The notes beneath the pieces are model-generated. The model was given only the letters and a program-made list of their open reading frames with translations, did not search any database and had not been told where the DNA came from. A stretch of 64,000 bases of DNA from Ochotona curzoniae (lineage: Eukaryota; Chordata; Mammalia; Lagomorpha; Ochotonidae), in the NCBI RefSeq assembly GCF_017591425.1, contig NW_024466307.1, forward strand, positions 1,424,001 through 1,488,000, in the 5' to 3' direction. The stretch's first letter is position 1. Each line of letters opens with the position of its first letter. The translations under genes were made by a program, and so were the position numbers. Below, one piece after another: positions 36,392 to 49,999 of this stretch.

Positions 36392-36530
36392 ACAGCTGCA
36401 TCCTGAAGAGCAGTGAGGACATGGCCTGGGGCTTATGACATCACACACACATAGAGTCAGACACAGACAGACACACACTCGCACAGGACAGCTGCATCCT
36501 ACAAAGAAGTGAGGACATGGCCCAAGGCTA
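36240..36530 (+). repeat. CA microsatellite with flanking duplicated blocks
   Basis: (CA)n at about 36334-36390 with a smaller CA/CTCA tract near 36270-36310. The blocks around them are duplicated: an accagctgc-aggtaaaccaga-tgtcca type block occurs twice (from about 36246 and 36308), and a ggacagctgcatcct...gtgaggacatggcc block occurs near 36390 and 36486. Confidence 0.85.
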
Positions 36531-36927
36531 GGTGACCAAGGAGTCATCCCCCACCCAGCCCATGCTGCAGGTGGCTCATGCATGCGGAGCTGAAAGTGTG
36601 AGCTTGAGGCTTGGCTCCAGCACTTGCTGGCCTGGTGCCCACAGGGCAAGCTGACCTCACTAGGCCTCATTTCCTAAATCTGCAAAGTGAGCGTCATCTG
36701 TCTCCTTACAGTACCGTGTGGCTCAGATGTGACGATGCCAGGGACATACTGGATCTGCAGAGAAGGCAAGCTACATGGCAACTTTACTTTGGTGAAAAAA
36801 AAAAAAAAAGAATGAAATCTACTTGTGGTTTCTTTATAATACACATCTCCCTGACTTTCTGAAGACCCCTCGTAGGCAACGATTTCCAGGTTTTTTTTAC
36901 ACCCCAGTAAAACTTCCATTTTTCTTT

Positions 36928-37222
36928 ATAAGATTTACTTATCTACAAAGTTACAGAGAGAGGGAGGGACAGAAAGAGATGAGATCTTCCATTCAGTGGT
37001 TCGCTCTCAAAATGCTGTCATGTTAGGACTGGGCTGAGCTGAAGCTAGGAGCTTTGCACCTCTACCTGGGTCTCCCGTGTGGGTGTCGGAGCCCAAGCCT
37101 CAGATGATCCTCCACTGCTTTCCCAGGTACAGGGAGCTGGGACGCAAGGAGAGCAGCTGGGACTTGAACTGACTTTCGCACTGCAGGTAGTGGGTTAACT
37201 TGCTGTGCCATAACGCCCAACC
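36928..37222 (-). mobile_element. CSINE
   Basis: Reverse copy: aagatttacttatctacaaa, gatcttccattcagtggttc, gtctcccgtgtgggtgtcgg, and head gtgggttaacttgctgtgcc. Confidence 0.85.
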
Positions 37223-39445
37223 ACAGATGGCTTGGAATTCCATTTGCTACCAGCTCTGATGTTCTTTCACACAGCACTGAGCTGCCTAAGACGACCACCA
37301 GTATTACAGCCAGTATTACTGGCTAATGATGGTCAGTTCTCACTGCACACTTTGGGACATCAGGCACTGCTTCCAGCGTTGCCTGTGAGGGAGCCTGCTC
37401 ACCCCGTGACACGTCCTGGGACAGTGTACTGCACGGTGGCAGTTGCCACCGAACACTGTCATCAAGACCATCCTGTTTATCTTTCACATCCTCTTCCACC
37501 CAAGACCTTCCAGAGAGCGGGAAAGAGGCACAAGTCGCATAAGAGCAAATCAATGCCCAAGAGCACATCACTCCCCACCAGACACACCCAGGCTCCCCTC
37601 TCTGACCTGGGTCCTACAGACCTCCTAAGGGGAGTCTGTTGAAGTCAAATGCAGCTCAGAATGTGTGCTGAAGCTGGATGGTCACTCAACATGGGACTGG
37701 TTGGCCACCTGTACCCAGCTCAAGCTAGCAACAGGTCCAGCACCCTACACTCAGAAGGGAGCTCATAGCGCTGAGCTGAGCCCACTGTCCAGGTCTGGAG
37801 GTTTCCACATCCCATGGTCTCAGCAAGTATGGGTGGATACGCAGCCCAGGCCACTGGTGCTTGCTGTGTGCAAAGGACTCATTTCCAGATGCCAGTGTGT
37901 ACAGCATGGCCCATGATTGTGGGTCTAGAGAAGGAAGACTTTCTGTACAAACTGCCTTCTGCCAGTCTGGACACCCATGCTTGGCTTAACTGTGGCCAAG
38001 GGACAAGCCCTGGCAACCGACCATGTGGCTCCAAAAGTAGGGACAGACAGAGCCATTAGCATCGGTGCCAGTGTGTCCCATCTGCTACTCCTGAGTGTGG
38101 AAGGGGAACTCAGAAGTCACAGGAGCCCAGGGGACCACCTGGAGTTTCCACCTGCCTCGCTGATGAGGAGGCGAGGAGGGCAGACCCCAGTTGGGTCACA
38201 TGAGCTGTACACTGGGTACAGCCCTCAAAGCCAAGGTGCAACTGCCCTGCCTTGTTCAATCCCACTGCCACGAGAAAGAGGCATCGCTAGAAAGTTCTTC
38301 CTGCCCAACACAGGACTAACTAGGCTGAAAACTGTGTGAGACAGAACAGGGATGCCCATTCCTGACTTTGCCCTGCAGTTACCACTACACCTCACTGTGG
38401 CTCAGGCCCCAACCCTCCTGCCACCATCAGCAGCGTTTGCTGTGTCTGTGATGCTCTATACAGAGCAATGGCCTGGGACACCTGGCAGAGCACTCACAGC
38501 CAGACTGTGGCCACTCCATGGATGTCAGCTGTGGTTCCCAAACATCCTCATGTGTGCTCTCCTCCACCCAGCCCTCCCCACGGGTGCCCAGGAGAGTCTT
38601 CACTCTGTGGCTTTGAAGACAAAGCTCCTTCCCAGTGCAGCACTTGGTAGCAGCCAGAAAACCAGCAGTTCCCACTCTCATCTGTATTTTGATTAACATT
38701 GACTTTGAGCTAAATGGGACATGCATGAGTGCAGATGCCCTCAGCGGCTCTTGGGCATCAGGGTCTAGCCAGGAGTAGGGGGCAGCAGAGACAGCTGGCA
38801 GGAACTGGAGGGTCACACAGACAGTGACGGACTGGCCTCCACAGGGGTGTGATGGGGGTTTAGGGCTCTGAGAACCCAGGGGGCCTGGACTGATCAGGAA
38901 AGAGAAGACCCCTCAGAAGAAATGGTGATCTGGGGAGGCTGTGTGGGCCTGAGAAGGGAGATGGGCTAAGCGGAGGGGAGGAGACAGAAAGGTCCCAGAG
39001 ACGCCAGACATCGCCATGTCCCTGGTCTACGTGCAGCCTGCCCTGGCCAGGAGGCCCTGACCATGGCACTGGGCTCCCGGCCCTGCGTGAGCTGCAGGTG
39101 GACTGCACACACTTTGTGAACCAGCAGGGTTCTTGGCATTTCTATTTCATGTTTGTCATCTTTCATTCAGGAAAGAAATAGTGGACTCCACGGCCTGCAG
39201 CTGCAGCTGTGCAAAGTCTAATAGACCCGCTCAGTGTTCTGTGAGGTTGGGTCCGAGGGGGAGGCTGTGTCCTGCTGGACACAAGGAGTGATGTGACCCG
39301 TCCTGCTTCCAGGCAGGGGGCAAGAGTGCAGCGGCCCACACAAGGGATGGGGAGAGGTGTGGCAAGGGAGGCCAAAGACCCTCGTCTCCTGTTTCTCTGC
39401 CTCCCTCCTCACTCACCAACGTTATCCAAGTTAGGTGAGGCCCAT

Positions 39446-39522
39446 GGGTGGGAACAGAGCACCGGGGAGTGGTGGGTGGGAACAGAGCACCGGGGAGTGG
39501 TGGGTGGGAACAGAACACCAGG
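39446..39522 (+). repeat. 28-bp tandem repeat, about 2.7 copies
   Basis: Units beginning gggtgggaacagagcaccgg start at 39446, 39474 and 39502. Confidence 0.9.
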
Positions 39523-39942
39523 CATTTTCATTCGACATGCTTGACGAGACAACTTCCTGTGCTTTGGTTTAAACCAAACCTTGAATCAATGATTCACAGT
39601 ACTCACTCGTCTATGACACGAATGCTGGGTTTCCTTGATCACTGGCTGTTCCTGAAGGGTCATCCCTCCTTGGTCTCTTGGGGGACAAAGCTGGCAACAG
39701 GGGATCTGTCCCAGTGTATGGAACAGGTGGCAGGGGTCACCTCTGTCTGGAGCAGAAGATGCAGCCCATGGGGTCACCTCTGCCTGCAGCAGGAGACGCA
39801 GCCCTGTGGCCTCACCTCTACCACTCTGTCTGTCAGCTTCCTGGGCTGCTGTTTCTTCTTCTGCCTTCCTGCCCCATGGTGGGGAGAAGTGGCAGGCTTC
39901 GGAGAAAGCTGGTGCATCTGATGGCTTGTAAAGGGCTTTTTA

Positions 39943-40190
39943 ACAGACCTGTCACTCCACCTCAGACCTGTCACTCCACCTCAGACCTGCCACTCCACCT
40001 CAGACCTGCCACTCCACCTCAGACCTGCCACTCCATCTCAGACCTGTCACTCCAGTCAGACCTGCCACTCCACCTCAGACCTGCCACTCCACCTCAGACC
40101 TGTCACTCCACCTCAGACCTGTCACTCCAGTCAGACCTGCCACTCCACCTCAGACCTGTCACTCTGACCTCAGACCTGTCAGTCCACCTC
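39943..40190 (+). repeat. 19-bp minisatellite, about 13 copies
   Basis: The unit is cagacctgccactccacct, with T/C alternation at one site (ctgtc/ctgcc) and a shorter variant (ccagt for ccacct). Confidence 0.92.
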
Positions 40191-42162
40191 AGAATCAAGA
40201 CTACCCGGGAATCCACATTTTCAGTTGGTCTCTCTCTAAATATATGTTTTCCAAGTAATTGGTGGAGGCCGCCAACAAGTGGCTATAAATAGGCATTGTG
40301 TGTACAAAAAGGAGGGAAACTAACCAAAAATATTCCCCCTCAGCCTGTGATTATGGTGATGAGCACGAAGCAGGGTGGCTGCCTGCTCCCTGGCCGGGGA
40401 TGAAAGAAGATGGCTCCCACCCTGCAGCGCCAGCCCAGGCCTGGCCATGGGGCTCTGGAGCCAAGCCCCTCACCCCACGCTTCCTCCTCCAGCACATTTT
40501 TGGATGAGGATGAAATAACGCTGACTTCATCCTTCCTTTGCAGAGGGGTCCTGCCCCAGAGGCAGGCAGGATGGCTGTGTTGTGGTCCTGGCCCCTGTGG
40601 GTGGCCGGGTGCTGCTGCCTTCTGGAGCCCGGGAGCCCACGCTGGCTGGCAGCAGCCACAGTCATGGCATAGGCTACCAGAATGGCCACCATCATCCAAG
40701 GACAGTCCTGCATGGTTGCCAGTCTCCATGTATGCCACAGCCTTGCAGTGACAGCAATGGAGTCACCAGGCACTGCTTGCCACAGGGGAAAAAGCAAAAC
40801 CTGGACACAGCTCTTCCCTGCCTGCCCCCGCCCTCCCAGCAGTGGCTGGCTGCCACTACGGAGGTTTGCAGTGGGGAGGAGCTGTGGCCATCTCCCAGGA
40901 GCTGAGCTTTCCAACACAAAACCTCTCTTCCCGGTGCAAATGAAAGCATCCCCAAACCAGACAGGCAGCAGAAATGGTTTCTGTGCTCTGTGACCGATTC
41001 AGGCAACAGAACATTACAAAAATGGGGAGATCTGATTTGGGGGAGGGTGGGCACTTCTACCTTCAGAAGGCCTACTGGATCCAAGAGACCCCTGAGTGCT
41101 CACGGCGGACACCCAGAAGGTGGCATCCCTCACCAGCCAGGGGTAGGAATGCCTGGTCTGCCAGCTGTGGTCATTTGGTCTGACCCTGAAGGACTCTAAA
41201 TCCAATAAATCTACAGCCGACTCATTTTCAAGTTGATAACTCCGCATGGTCTGAGAATGACATAAACATCCAAATGGCCCTTGGCAGAACAACAGTGGCC
41301 TGGCGCCCTCCTGGCTGGACCCAAGGGAGACCTCACAAAGCTCTCATGTGGGACGCACCGGATGGAGGTCTCTAGTCTGAGCTGCTGGGAGAGGCGGCAC
41401 TGGACACAGGTCCTAGGTCTGGCTGGGTCGGCTCCCCTTAGGGTGAAACCTTAACTATATGTGACAAGGACACTTTGTCCCTCAAAGGACAGCACATGGG
41501 GCTGGACAGGCTGTGCTAGGGGAGAGCGTACTGACCTGGTGCTGCTGCCCCTAACCTGCCAGCCTCCTGCATTCTGGGGATGAACCCTCTGTGTCCTCCC
41601 CCAGACGGGCCTGCCAGTCCTCAGCCATCCTTGCACTGAGTACTGGCTATGGAGAAGTCCGCCTATCCGGTTCAGAGCTAATCACCAGGCCTGGCAAAGC
41701 CGAGGGTGAGCTGTCCCATATCTCTCACCCGCCTGGCAAGGCCAGGAGACACACATATTCGCCACATGTTTCAGGGGTCTCAGAGAGGGTGCTGGGCAGG
41801 TGGACACACACATGACCATCTTTGTAAACAGGGGTCTTCGAGGTGGCCTTGGGAGAAGCCAGCAAGAGACACTGTAGAGTGACTCTGAGAACCCAGGGGA
41901 CAACAAAACGGGCCCCTGGCCTCCTTCCTTCCCACACATGAAATGTCACACAGAGATGCTGACTGAACCACATTAGCAGTTCCCAGCTCCCAGCTCCGAC
42001 GGCCACTGACGGGAGGCCCACCTCAACCCATTCTCATGTCACTCCCCACTCCGACCCCACGGCCACACGCTGTGACCCAAGAGATCAAACATGCGGGCAC
42101 CAGCTGGGTTTCCTAAGAGCTTCACAGATCCACGCCAAGCTCTACTGGGTTATTGCTGTTTC

Positions 42163-42385
42163 ATAAAAGACTTGTTTATTTATCTATTTGAAAGGCAAAG
42201 TGACAGGAAGCAGGAGGGACACACAGACATACAGATTCTGCCTTCTCGAACTCCCTCCAGACCTCCCATGTGAGTGGCCAGGGCCTCTCAAACCGCCTTC
42301 CCAGGTGCGTGAGCAGGAAGCTGGATTAGAAGCTGGGCAGCCAGGGGATCAAATCAGTGCTCCTGATACCACACTCCTGCCAGCC
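42163..42385 (-). mobile_element. CSINE, shortened
   Basis: Reverse copy starting aaaagacttgtttatttatc-tatttgaaaggcaaag; ends with agctgggcagccaggggatc-like sequence. Confidence 0.7.
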
Positions 42386-43424
42386 ACCCTGCTCAGGCCT
42401 CCTGTCCTGTTATCTTCCTGTCCTCCAGACCCAGGTCTGCCTCTCCTTCTCCACGGGCCTGGCTGACCCCGGCCTGGAGAGACACTTTTTGAACCAATGC
42501 TCTCAGATTCCTGCTGACCCTGGGACTTCAGGTCGTGGAGACAAACTGGCTGTAGAGACACTGGGAGCGCGCATGGAGGCCTGCACATCTCACAGCTGCC
42601 CACAGGCCTCCTGGCCAGCGTGGGGCAGGAAAGTTAACTCTCACTGGGAAGAGGCTCCAGCAGAACCAGTGGGCAGTGGGCAGTGGCAGAGCAGGAGCCA
42701 CTACAGGCTCCAGCAGCACCCAGCGCTTCCAGCACCAGAGGTTGCAGAGGTTGGAGTCCCCAGGGGAGCTGACCTGGGAGGGCCAGGCCAGCCTGGCACA
42801 GTGCACGCTTGGCTTACTCTTAGCGGAAAATGCAGACAGTGCCCGCGATTTGTTTCTCATTTGCCTTGGAACGAGGCCATCTGGGGAACGTGGAGAGCCA
42901 CGTTCCACTTCAGAAAGCTGATTTCTGTGGGCGGTCAGCCTGGCAGGGGCAGGTTTTGCCTGTTGCTGCCATGGGAGCTCACTCACTCTGGGCACTTGCT
43001 GCCCAGTGGCAATGGCCGATGCCAACAGTCACACTGTCCCTGTAGGACTCGGATGGCGTCACACGTTTCAGGAAGGCACAAGGTCTGCCTGTTGGAGCAA
43101 CATCGGACATGTGGAACCAGGACCCGCCATCAGAGCCCCCATCCCACCCCTCAGCCTTGCAAGCCACGTGGGTTCTGAGCCGCTGAGCCCAGGGCTCAGC
43201 TGTGTTGGGTGCCTCCCAAGCTCCCCAAGGTCTTAGTCTCCCACCTTACACAGTTAAACAGCTTCCCGTGTAGAGGCTTAACTCAACACAATAAACCAGC
43301 AACACAGGAGAAATCAACATTTTCTCTAGAAAATGTAAGTGCTGGATTCAATTTAAAAACGTGAAAGGGTGCCCAGAGTTGGGAGTGTGGTAAGTGGAAG
43401 ACTTTTCCCACTTAAGAAAAAAAA

Positions 43425-43665
43425 AAAAACTTTTCTAAATGTAAATTTCAGAGGCAAGGAGATAGAAAGATACACACAAAACATCTAAGGAGGGAGGAAG
43501 GGAGAGTGTGAATGAGCAAGCTTCCAGCCACTGGTTCCCTCCCCAAATGCTTGCTATGGCTGCAACTGCGCAGAGCTGAAGCCAGGGGCCAGCAGCTCAG
43601 TCCAGGTGCCCCCATGTGGGTGGCAGGTCCCCAGTCTCTGAGGCGTCACTGCTGTCCCCTGGGGT
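43425..43665 (-). mobile_element. CSINE, old
   Basis: Reverse copy: ccagccactggttccctccc, caaatgcttgctatggctgc, agagctgaagccaggggcca, ccccatgtgggtggcaggtc. Confidence 0.65.
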
Positions 43666-44847
43666 CTGCACTGGTGGGATGCTGCAGTCAGCAGCCCAAG
43701 CCTCCTGGGTGTGGGGCATGGTGGGCGAGCACCCAGCCTTCCTTCCTTTCAGGGCACTGAGTGGGCAGGCAGCATCACACACCTGCCACTCCCACATGCT
43801 GCTGTCCTGCTGCTAACTCAGGCTGTGACTCCCGAGCAGTGTGGATTTCCAGGTCAGCACCCACATGGCACCCATGTCCTGCCAACAGCTGCCCAGGGAC
43901 GCCGAGGGTAGAAAACTAGAGGGCACACATGGATGGGTGAGAAGCCAGGGGTTCCCAGGTTACATTCCATACAACCCAACGAACAGACTGAAACACACCA
44001 CAGGAGACCACTAAAGAGTTAATACAACCCTGGTAGGAGAACATGAGACCAGGCTATGAGAATCACATACAATGGATTTATAACACAATAAGCTTTTTTT
44101 AAAGGACGAAAGTGGTGACTGGGGACTTTTCAGATGATGAAATCACCGCGTGAACCTCACTGCTTTTTTAAACGTTTGCATCTGTGAGTTGCAGAGGCCC
44201 CAACACAAAGCAGATTTCCTCGGTCCATAGAGAGCCGCTCCAGCATGAGAAAGCTCCCTTCCCTTAAAGCAAAGCAGATGTGGGTGAAGGAAAAGTGGTC
44301 TCTCCTGGGTGGGTGGAGGTGGAAACCCAAGGTCACTGCGAGAGGACCAGGACAGAACGTTAGTCACACATTGTCTTTGATGGCCCAGGAGAAACAGCGA
44401 CTCTGGGCCGGGAGCCCTATCGGGACAAAGTGCCAGGCAGTGTGCTCACCTCTCAGCTCACACAGCTCTACGTGGGAGGGAGAGCTGCCAGCCCTGGTTA
44501 CTCACATCACAACAGAGCTATGTGGAACTCCTGGCCAAGCGCCACCTGCAGATGCGGGTTCACAGCTGTTTGGCCATCCCAGGGACGAGCGGAGGAGCCA
44601 CGTCCTCCTGGATGCTGCCAGGCCGGGCTCACCTGCGCCTCTGTGCCCACAGAGGTACCACAAGCAAACCGACTGGTACAGCAAAGTGCACTGGGGTCAG
44701 CGTCTTCAAGCACATGAGGCCCTGAGCCCTGCCCTGAGCTGGGGAGGGCAGGATACCCCGCGGGGACCTAAGAGGAAGATGTGCAGGGTAGGAGGTGGGG
44801 AGCAGAGGGCACACCCACATCACCAGTGACCATCTGAAGTCAGCTCT

Positions 44848-44960
44848 GGACTTTCTTTCACACTTTCACCTTATCACCTTCTCATCATCTTATCATCTTT
44901 CACCTTCACATCTTTCACACTTATCACCTGTTTTTCCTTCTCCCCACCCCTCAATCATAT
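44848..44960 (+). repeat. Low-complexity CTT/ATC-rich tract
   Basis: Irregular cttatcacctt / catctttcac repeats without a clean unit. Confidence 0.6.
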
Positions 44961-47019
44961 CCACAATTCTACCCCAACAGAGTTGATCAACCTTGGACTG
45001 AAAATATTCAAAAGAGAAATTGCACCTGTGCTGAACACATTCAGAGTTACTTTTCCTGGTTGCTGCCTACACATGGTGAAAGTATATCTGCAAAGCATGG
45101 CGATTCTATCGGAAAACTAGAGACAGTTTCAAGAAACAGGAGGATGTGTGTGGGTTTTATGCAAATACTATGCCACTTAAGAGGGAGCCAGAGCATCTGA
45201 GGGGAGCTGTGTGTGAGAGAGAAAACCAGTAATGGCTAAGTTAGGACCAACCTGCCAGAGATGAGGGGCATTAGCAAGGGGCATCGGAGTGCACACACTA
45301 CAAGAAAACCCAGCATGGATGTAAAAAAAATGCTTTACAGCAAAAATGTTATCTTTTAATCCCTCTTTGCCAGGAAGTTTTTGTGGTTTCCTCCTAGGGT
45401 TAAAATCACCCTTGACACATGCAGTTACAACACAGAGTCACACCTGTAAGATGGCTGTGCTCCTTGAGGAACCAATGACTCACGGTGGAGATAACACGGC
45501 TACAGATCCCGAGTGTGCCCAACGGCCCCATGCGTTTCCACCAAGTTTCTCTAGCAGTGAAAGGAATTAAAGTTCAGAGGAGCTCCACCCTCACCACTCA
45601 TGAAAACACCCAGCGCCACTTCTCCCCAGCTGGCTGAACCCAGGGGCTGCCCGCGCCTCTGCCTGGGAGGACAGAACAACACAGGAGGAGCACCTCTGCA
45701 TCCCACAGTCCCCTGCGTGCTCCCGGTGAGGTCTCTGCTGCATTCTGTGCCTGCTGGCTCTGAAACTTTTGCTTGTCCTCTGGCACCTGGGGGAGGTTGC
45801 AGCTCTGTTCCTCTCCCACTGCTGATGTTGCAGACTCCAGTACAACCCACGCCTTGCCTGTGCAGCCTGGGCCAGGCGCCCTTGCTGCCCGGGAGCTCTG
45901 TGACTATGACTATTAATACTACCATCCTCGGGCCCCAAGGACCCACCCGCAGGCCATGGGACGTGCCCTGCTTGTGTCCCACAGCTGCCGGGGACCATCC
46001 GAGCCTCACCTGGCCATAGTTTGGGGGGTTCGGGCAAGCCTCCTTCACAGCCCCCTGAGCTGGAACAAGAATATTAGGTGCTACAAGCCACCCACAGGAC
46101 CTGGGGAAGGCCCCGTTCACATCACACAGTTTTCAGGCTCACAGCTGTTTGTGCCACAAGAGCAGAGCCCCCTCTGTGGGCCACAGCACTGGGATTGTGG
46201 CTACAGTTGTGACAAACCCTAGTGATTGACACCTGCCGCTTTGGGGAGTGAACACACACACACACATCCACTGCCTCTGTGGACTGCTGTACATGAGACA
46301 ACAGAAACGGGTTGCAGCTGTAGAGGGCACATTTATAGGCCTGACTCAAACCAAAGTCAAAGCAGCCACCCCTCCCCTGTAAGCAAGTAGCTTCTGATGA
46401 CAGGTACTCCGTAAAGAAAGAACTATCACCGAGGATGGGCAGTGATAAGGTAGCGAACTCTGAAGAAGGAAGGAAGCAAGCAAGCAAACAGATCCACAAT
46501 AGCTGTCAAGAAACAGATTCCAACGGAAAGACAGCTACGAAAACCCAGAGAAGAGTAATTCAAATAATGACTCCAAGGAAAGAGATGCAAGAGAATATAG
46601 AGAGAAAGTTCAAAGAAATTATGAAGAATACATTAAAAAGAACCAGCCAGAAGTTTTGAGCTGGAAACTTCACTGAATGTATTCAATACAATCAAGGTAG
46701 ACCAAGCTGCAGAATTTCTAATCTTGAAGATTTCTGAAGTAACCCAGTTAGATAAAAACAAAGAGGAAAGAACTCAGAAGAATGAAGGAAGTGTAGAAGA
46801 CGCTTGGTACCTCATTAAGCAAACAATATTACCATTCAGCTGACGGAGAAGGTGAAAGACAACCTGCTGAACGAAACAATAGTTGCTGCGCCTGGAAAGA
46901 GAGCAGGAAGCTCAAATGACCTCAACAAGATTCCATAAAAATGATCTTCTCCAAGGGAGATTATTGTCAAATTGCCAAAAGCTAAGTGTCAGGAGAGAGT
47001 CTTTTAAAAGAGTGACAGA

Positions 47020-47334
47020 GGCCCCAGCGCAGTAACCTAGGGGCTAAAGTCCTCGCCTTGCGTGCGCCAGGATCCTATATGGGCACCATTTGTGTCCCAG
47101 CCATCCTGCTTCCCCTCCAGCTCCCTGCTTGTGGCCTGGGAAAGCAGTCAAGGGTGACCCAAAACCTTGGGACTCTGCAGCCATGTGGGAGACCCAGAAG
47201 AGGCTCTGGGCTCCTGGCTTCAGATCAGCTGAGCTCCAGTCATTGTGGTCACTTGGGGAGTGAATCAACGGACAAAAGATCTTCCTCTGTCTCTCCTCCT
47301 CTCTGTATATCTGACTTTCCAATAAGAAAAAAAC
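47020..47334 (+). mobile_element. CSINE inserted in L1, with target-site duplication
   Basis: A complete forward copy bounded by direct repeats agtgacaga at 47011-47019 and 47335-47343. L1 sequence continues on both sides. Confidence 0.95.
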
Positions 47335-48133
47335 AGTGACAGAAACCGTTACATAGAAAGGAGAGCCCATTAGAGCAACAGCAGACAGTAGGGCAGTATG
47401 TTCAATATCTGAAAGCAAAGCTCGCACTGTCCTCCAGAAGGTGAGAAGAGAGGAAGTGCTTCCCACACAGCCCCAGGAAGGACCAGCCAGAGCAGCCCTG
47501 CGAGACACTGCAGGAACCCTACACAGAGCAAACAGAGAAGACACACAAACAAGACAAAGGAGCATCCAGCCGTATCGGGACAGAAAGCTACCACAATCCA
47601 AAGACAACAGTAAGAGGCGCAAACAGAACGTGTAAGAGAATTAGTACGCAAGCAACAAAATGATTGATAGGAGTTATTTTGTCTCTCTCCATGTTAATCG
47701 TCAGCGTAAATTGTTTAAATTCCCCAAAGATACAGGTTGGCTGCATGGATAAAGATCCAACAATGAGCTGCCTACAAGAATCTCAGTTTTGAGGTAAATG
47801 GATACATAGCCTGGAAGCATTGGGTCAGGAAAAGAAATTACACACAAATGGAAAAACAGGCCAAAGTAGCTATACTTATGTCAGATAAATGCATCTTAGA
47901 TCAGAAACTGTGCAAGCAGACGGAGAGGGACGCTGTAGACTGGTAAGAGGAGTGACCTAACACTATCTCAGAGATGCAGCATGGTTCAACATTCGTCAAT
48001 CAATAAGTGACATAAATCAAATCAACAGAATGAAGGACAAAACCCGTATGATCATCTCAACAGAGGCAGAAAAAGTCTTTATTAAATTACATCATCAAAT
48101 GACTTCCATGTTGTATGAGCATACTTAGTGATA

Positions 48134-48235
48134 CAGGCTAGATGTGACACACTAACAGTCCCAGACTTTCCGATCCCACGAGATCAGGCCAGATATGACA
48201 CACTGACAGCAATTTTGACCTACCAATCCTATGAG
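48134..48235 (+). repeat. 50-bp tandem duplication inside L1-related region
   Basis: Two diverged copies (gctagatgtgacacac at 48138 and gccagatatgacacac at 48188), each ending near a gagatcag. Confidence 0.7.
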
Positions 48236-48382
48236 ATCAGAGGCACAGAGTCCACTCTCAGCACTCTTACTTCATGTAGTGCTTGAGTTATTAGCAGCAG
48301 TAACTAGAGAAGAGAAAGAAATACGAGGGCACTGGAATTGGAAAAGAGGAAGTCAAAATATCCATGTTTGCAGATGACATGA

Positions 48383-48695
48383 GCTTTTCTTTAAAAGACT
48401 TCTTTGTGCTAGACAGGCAGATCTACAAAGAGGAGAGACAGTGAGAAAGATCTTCTATCTGTTAGTTTACTCCCCAAATGGCCACAAAAGCCAGGGCTGA
48501 GCCGATCAGAAACCAGGAGCTTCCTCCCATGCAGGTACAGGGTCCCAAGGCTCTGGGGTCATCCTCTGTTGCTTTCCCAGGCCACAATCAGGGAACTGGA
48601 TGAGAAATGAATAGCCAGGACATGAACTGGTACCCATATTGGATCCTGGCATTTGCTGGTGGAGGATTAGCCAATTGAGATATCATGCTAACCCA
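48383..48695 (-). mobile_element. CSINE inserted in L1, with target-site duplication
   Basis: A reverse copy bounded by cagatgacatga at 48371-48382 and 48696-48707. The L1 reverse transcriptase text 'tttgcagatgacatga...ttttatacacagaaa' resumes after it. Confidence 0.95.
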
Positions 48696-49217
48696 CAGAT
48701 GACATGATTTTATACACAGAAATACTTAACACTCCACCAAAAAGCTGTTGGAACTGATAAGTAAATTGAGTGGGGTTGCAGGATACAAAACCAACATCCA
48801 GAGAGATGAACCTTTTTGCACACCAACAACAATCTTGCTGAAAGAAACATCAAGAAATAAATCTTACTCATAATAACTATAAGAAATAAAAATATTTGGA
48901 AATAAATTTAAATAGGTGAAAGATTTCTACAGTGACAATTATAAAACACTGGTGAAAGAAACGATCAGGGACATACACACACACACAAATGGAAATATTG
49001 CTTGTGAAGGGGTTAGAGGAGTTAATATTGTTAAGATGTCCATAGTACTGAAAGCAATCCATAGATTCAACACAATCTGTCAAAATATCAATGATATCCT
49101 TCACAGAATTATAATAACCCTAAATATCCTGAATAATCCAAGCAATCCTGAGCAAAAATATATCAAGCTAGAGGAATTGTAATACCTGACTTCAAAGCTA
49201 TGATTATTAAAACAGCA

Positions 49218-49535
49218 TTGTACCCTGGGATTGGCACCGTGGTTTGACAGCCTAACTCTATGCTGCAAGTACCAGCATTCCAAATGGACACTGGTTCGTG
49301 TCCTGACTGCTCCACCTCCAATTCAGCTCCTTTCTGTGGCCTGGGAAAGCAGAGGAGGATAGTCCACATCCTGGGAGACCCCGAAGAAGCTTCTGGCTCC
49401 TGGCTTTGGATCGGCTCTACTCCAGCCATTACAGCCATTTGGGGGAGCGAACCAGAGGGTGAAAGATCTTTCTGTCTTTCCTTCTCTCTGTCGATCTGCC
49501 TTTCAAATAAAAATAAATATATCTTTTTAAAAAAA
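49218..49535 (+). mobile_element. CSINE inserted in L1
   Basis: Forward copy from attggcaccgtggtttgaca to a tctgcctttcaaataaaaat tail. L1 ORF2-like text flanks it (ttaaaacagcattgtacc before, aggtgctggcacaaaactga after). Confidence 0.9.
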
Positions 49536-49999
49536 GTAAGGTGCTGGCACAAAACTGACACATATACTAATGAAACCAAATTAAGAACCCAGAAGTTAAT
49601 TAATGTACATAGGGTCAACTGATTTTTGATAAAGCCATTAAGAAGAGATATTGGAGAATGAATGAAATCCTATCACTTGCAGCAACATGGAAGAAACTGG
49701 AGGACACGCTGCTAAGTGAAAGAAGCCAGACTCCGACAGACAGGCCTGGCAGGTGGGCCTGGTAGGTTTCCCCTCGTATGTGGGAGCTACAACCACCCCA
49801 GCCATTACTGGTCACTAGAGTCTGGCAGGGGTGGGGAGGTATTGCTATCACATCAGAGCCATACACCACAGGGGGTGGCCGGTTCACACTAGCCTAACAG
49901 AGAATGTGTGAACCCAGAAGACTCCAGGTTTTGGGTCACCAATTCATGTCAAAGAAGGGACAGTGTTGATGACCCTGCTCATAGAATACATTTATTGCA

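Larger units (their letters stand above)
46480..49950 (+). mobile_element. Old L1 remnant (ORF1, ORF2 and 3' parts) with three nested SINEs
   Basis: ORF1-like text runs 46480-47010 and 47344-47640 (gcagaatttctaatcttgaa, ttattgtcaaattgccaaaa). ORF2 endonuclease-like text follows at about 47690-47935 (gctgcatggataaagatcca, gtagctatacttatgtcaga). Reverse transcriptase text lies at about 47975-48370 and 48700-49210, and the ORF2 end and 3' region at 49540-49950 (tgatttttgataaagccatt, gcaacatggaagaaactgga). Large internal deletions and stops make it non-functional. The CSINEs at 47020, 48383 and 49218 are later insertions. It is antisense to ARSB. Confidence 0.88.

Noticed and set aside
42357..43178. 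273-codon plus frame
   Set aside because: GC-rich chance frame starting in a SINE, inside ARSB intron 6, with overlapping frames on the other strand and no recognisable family.
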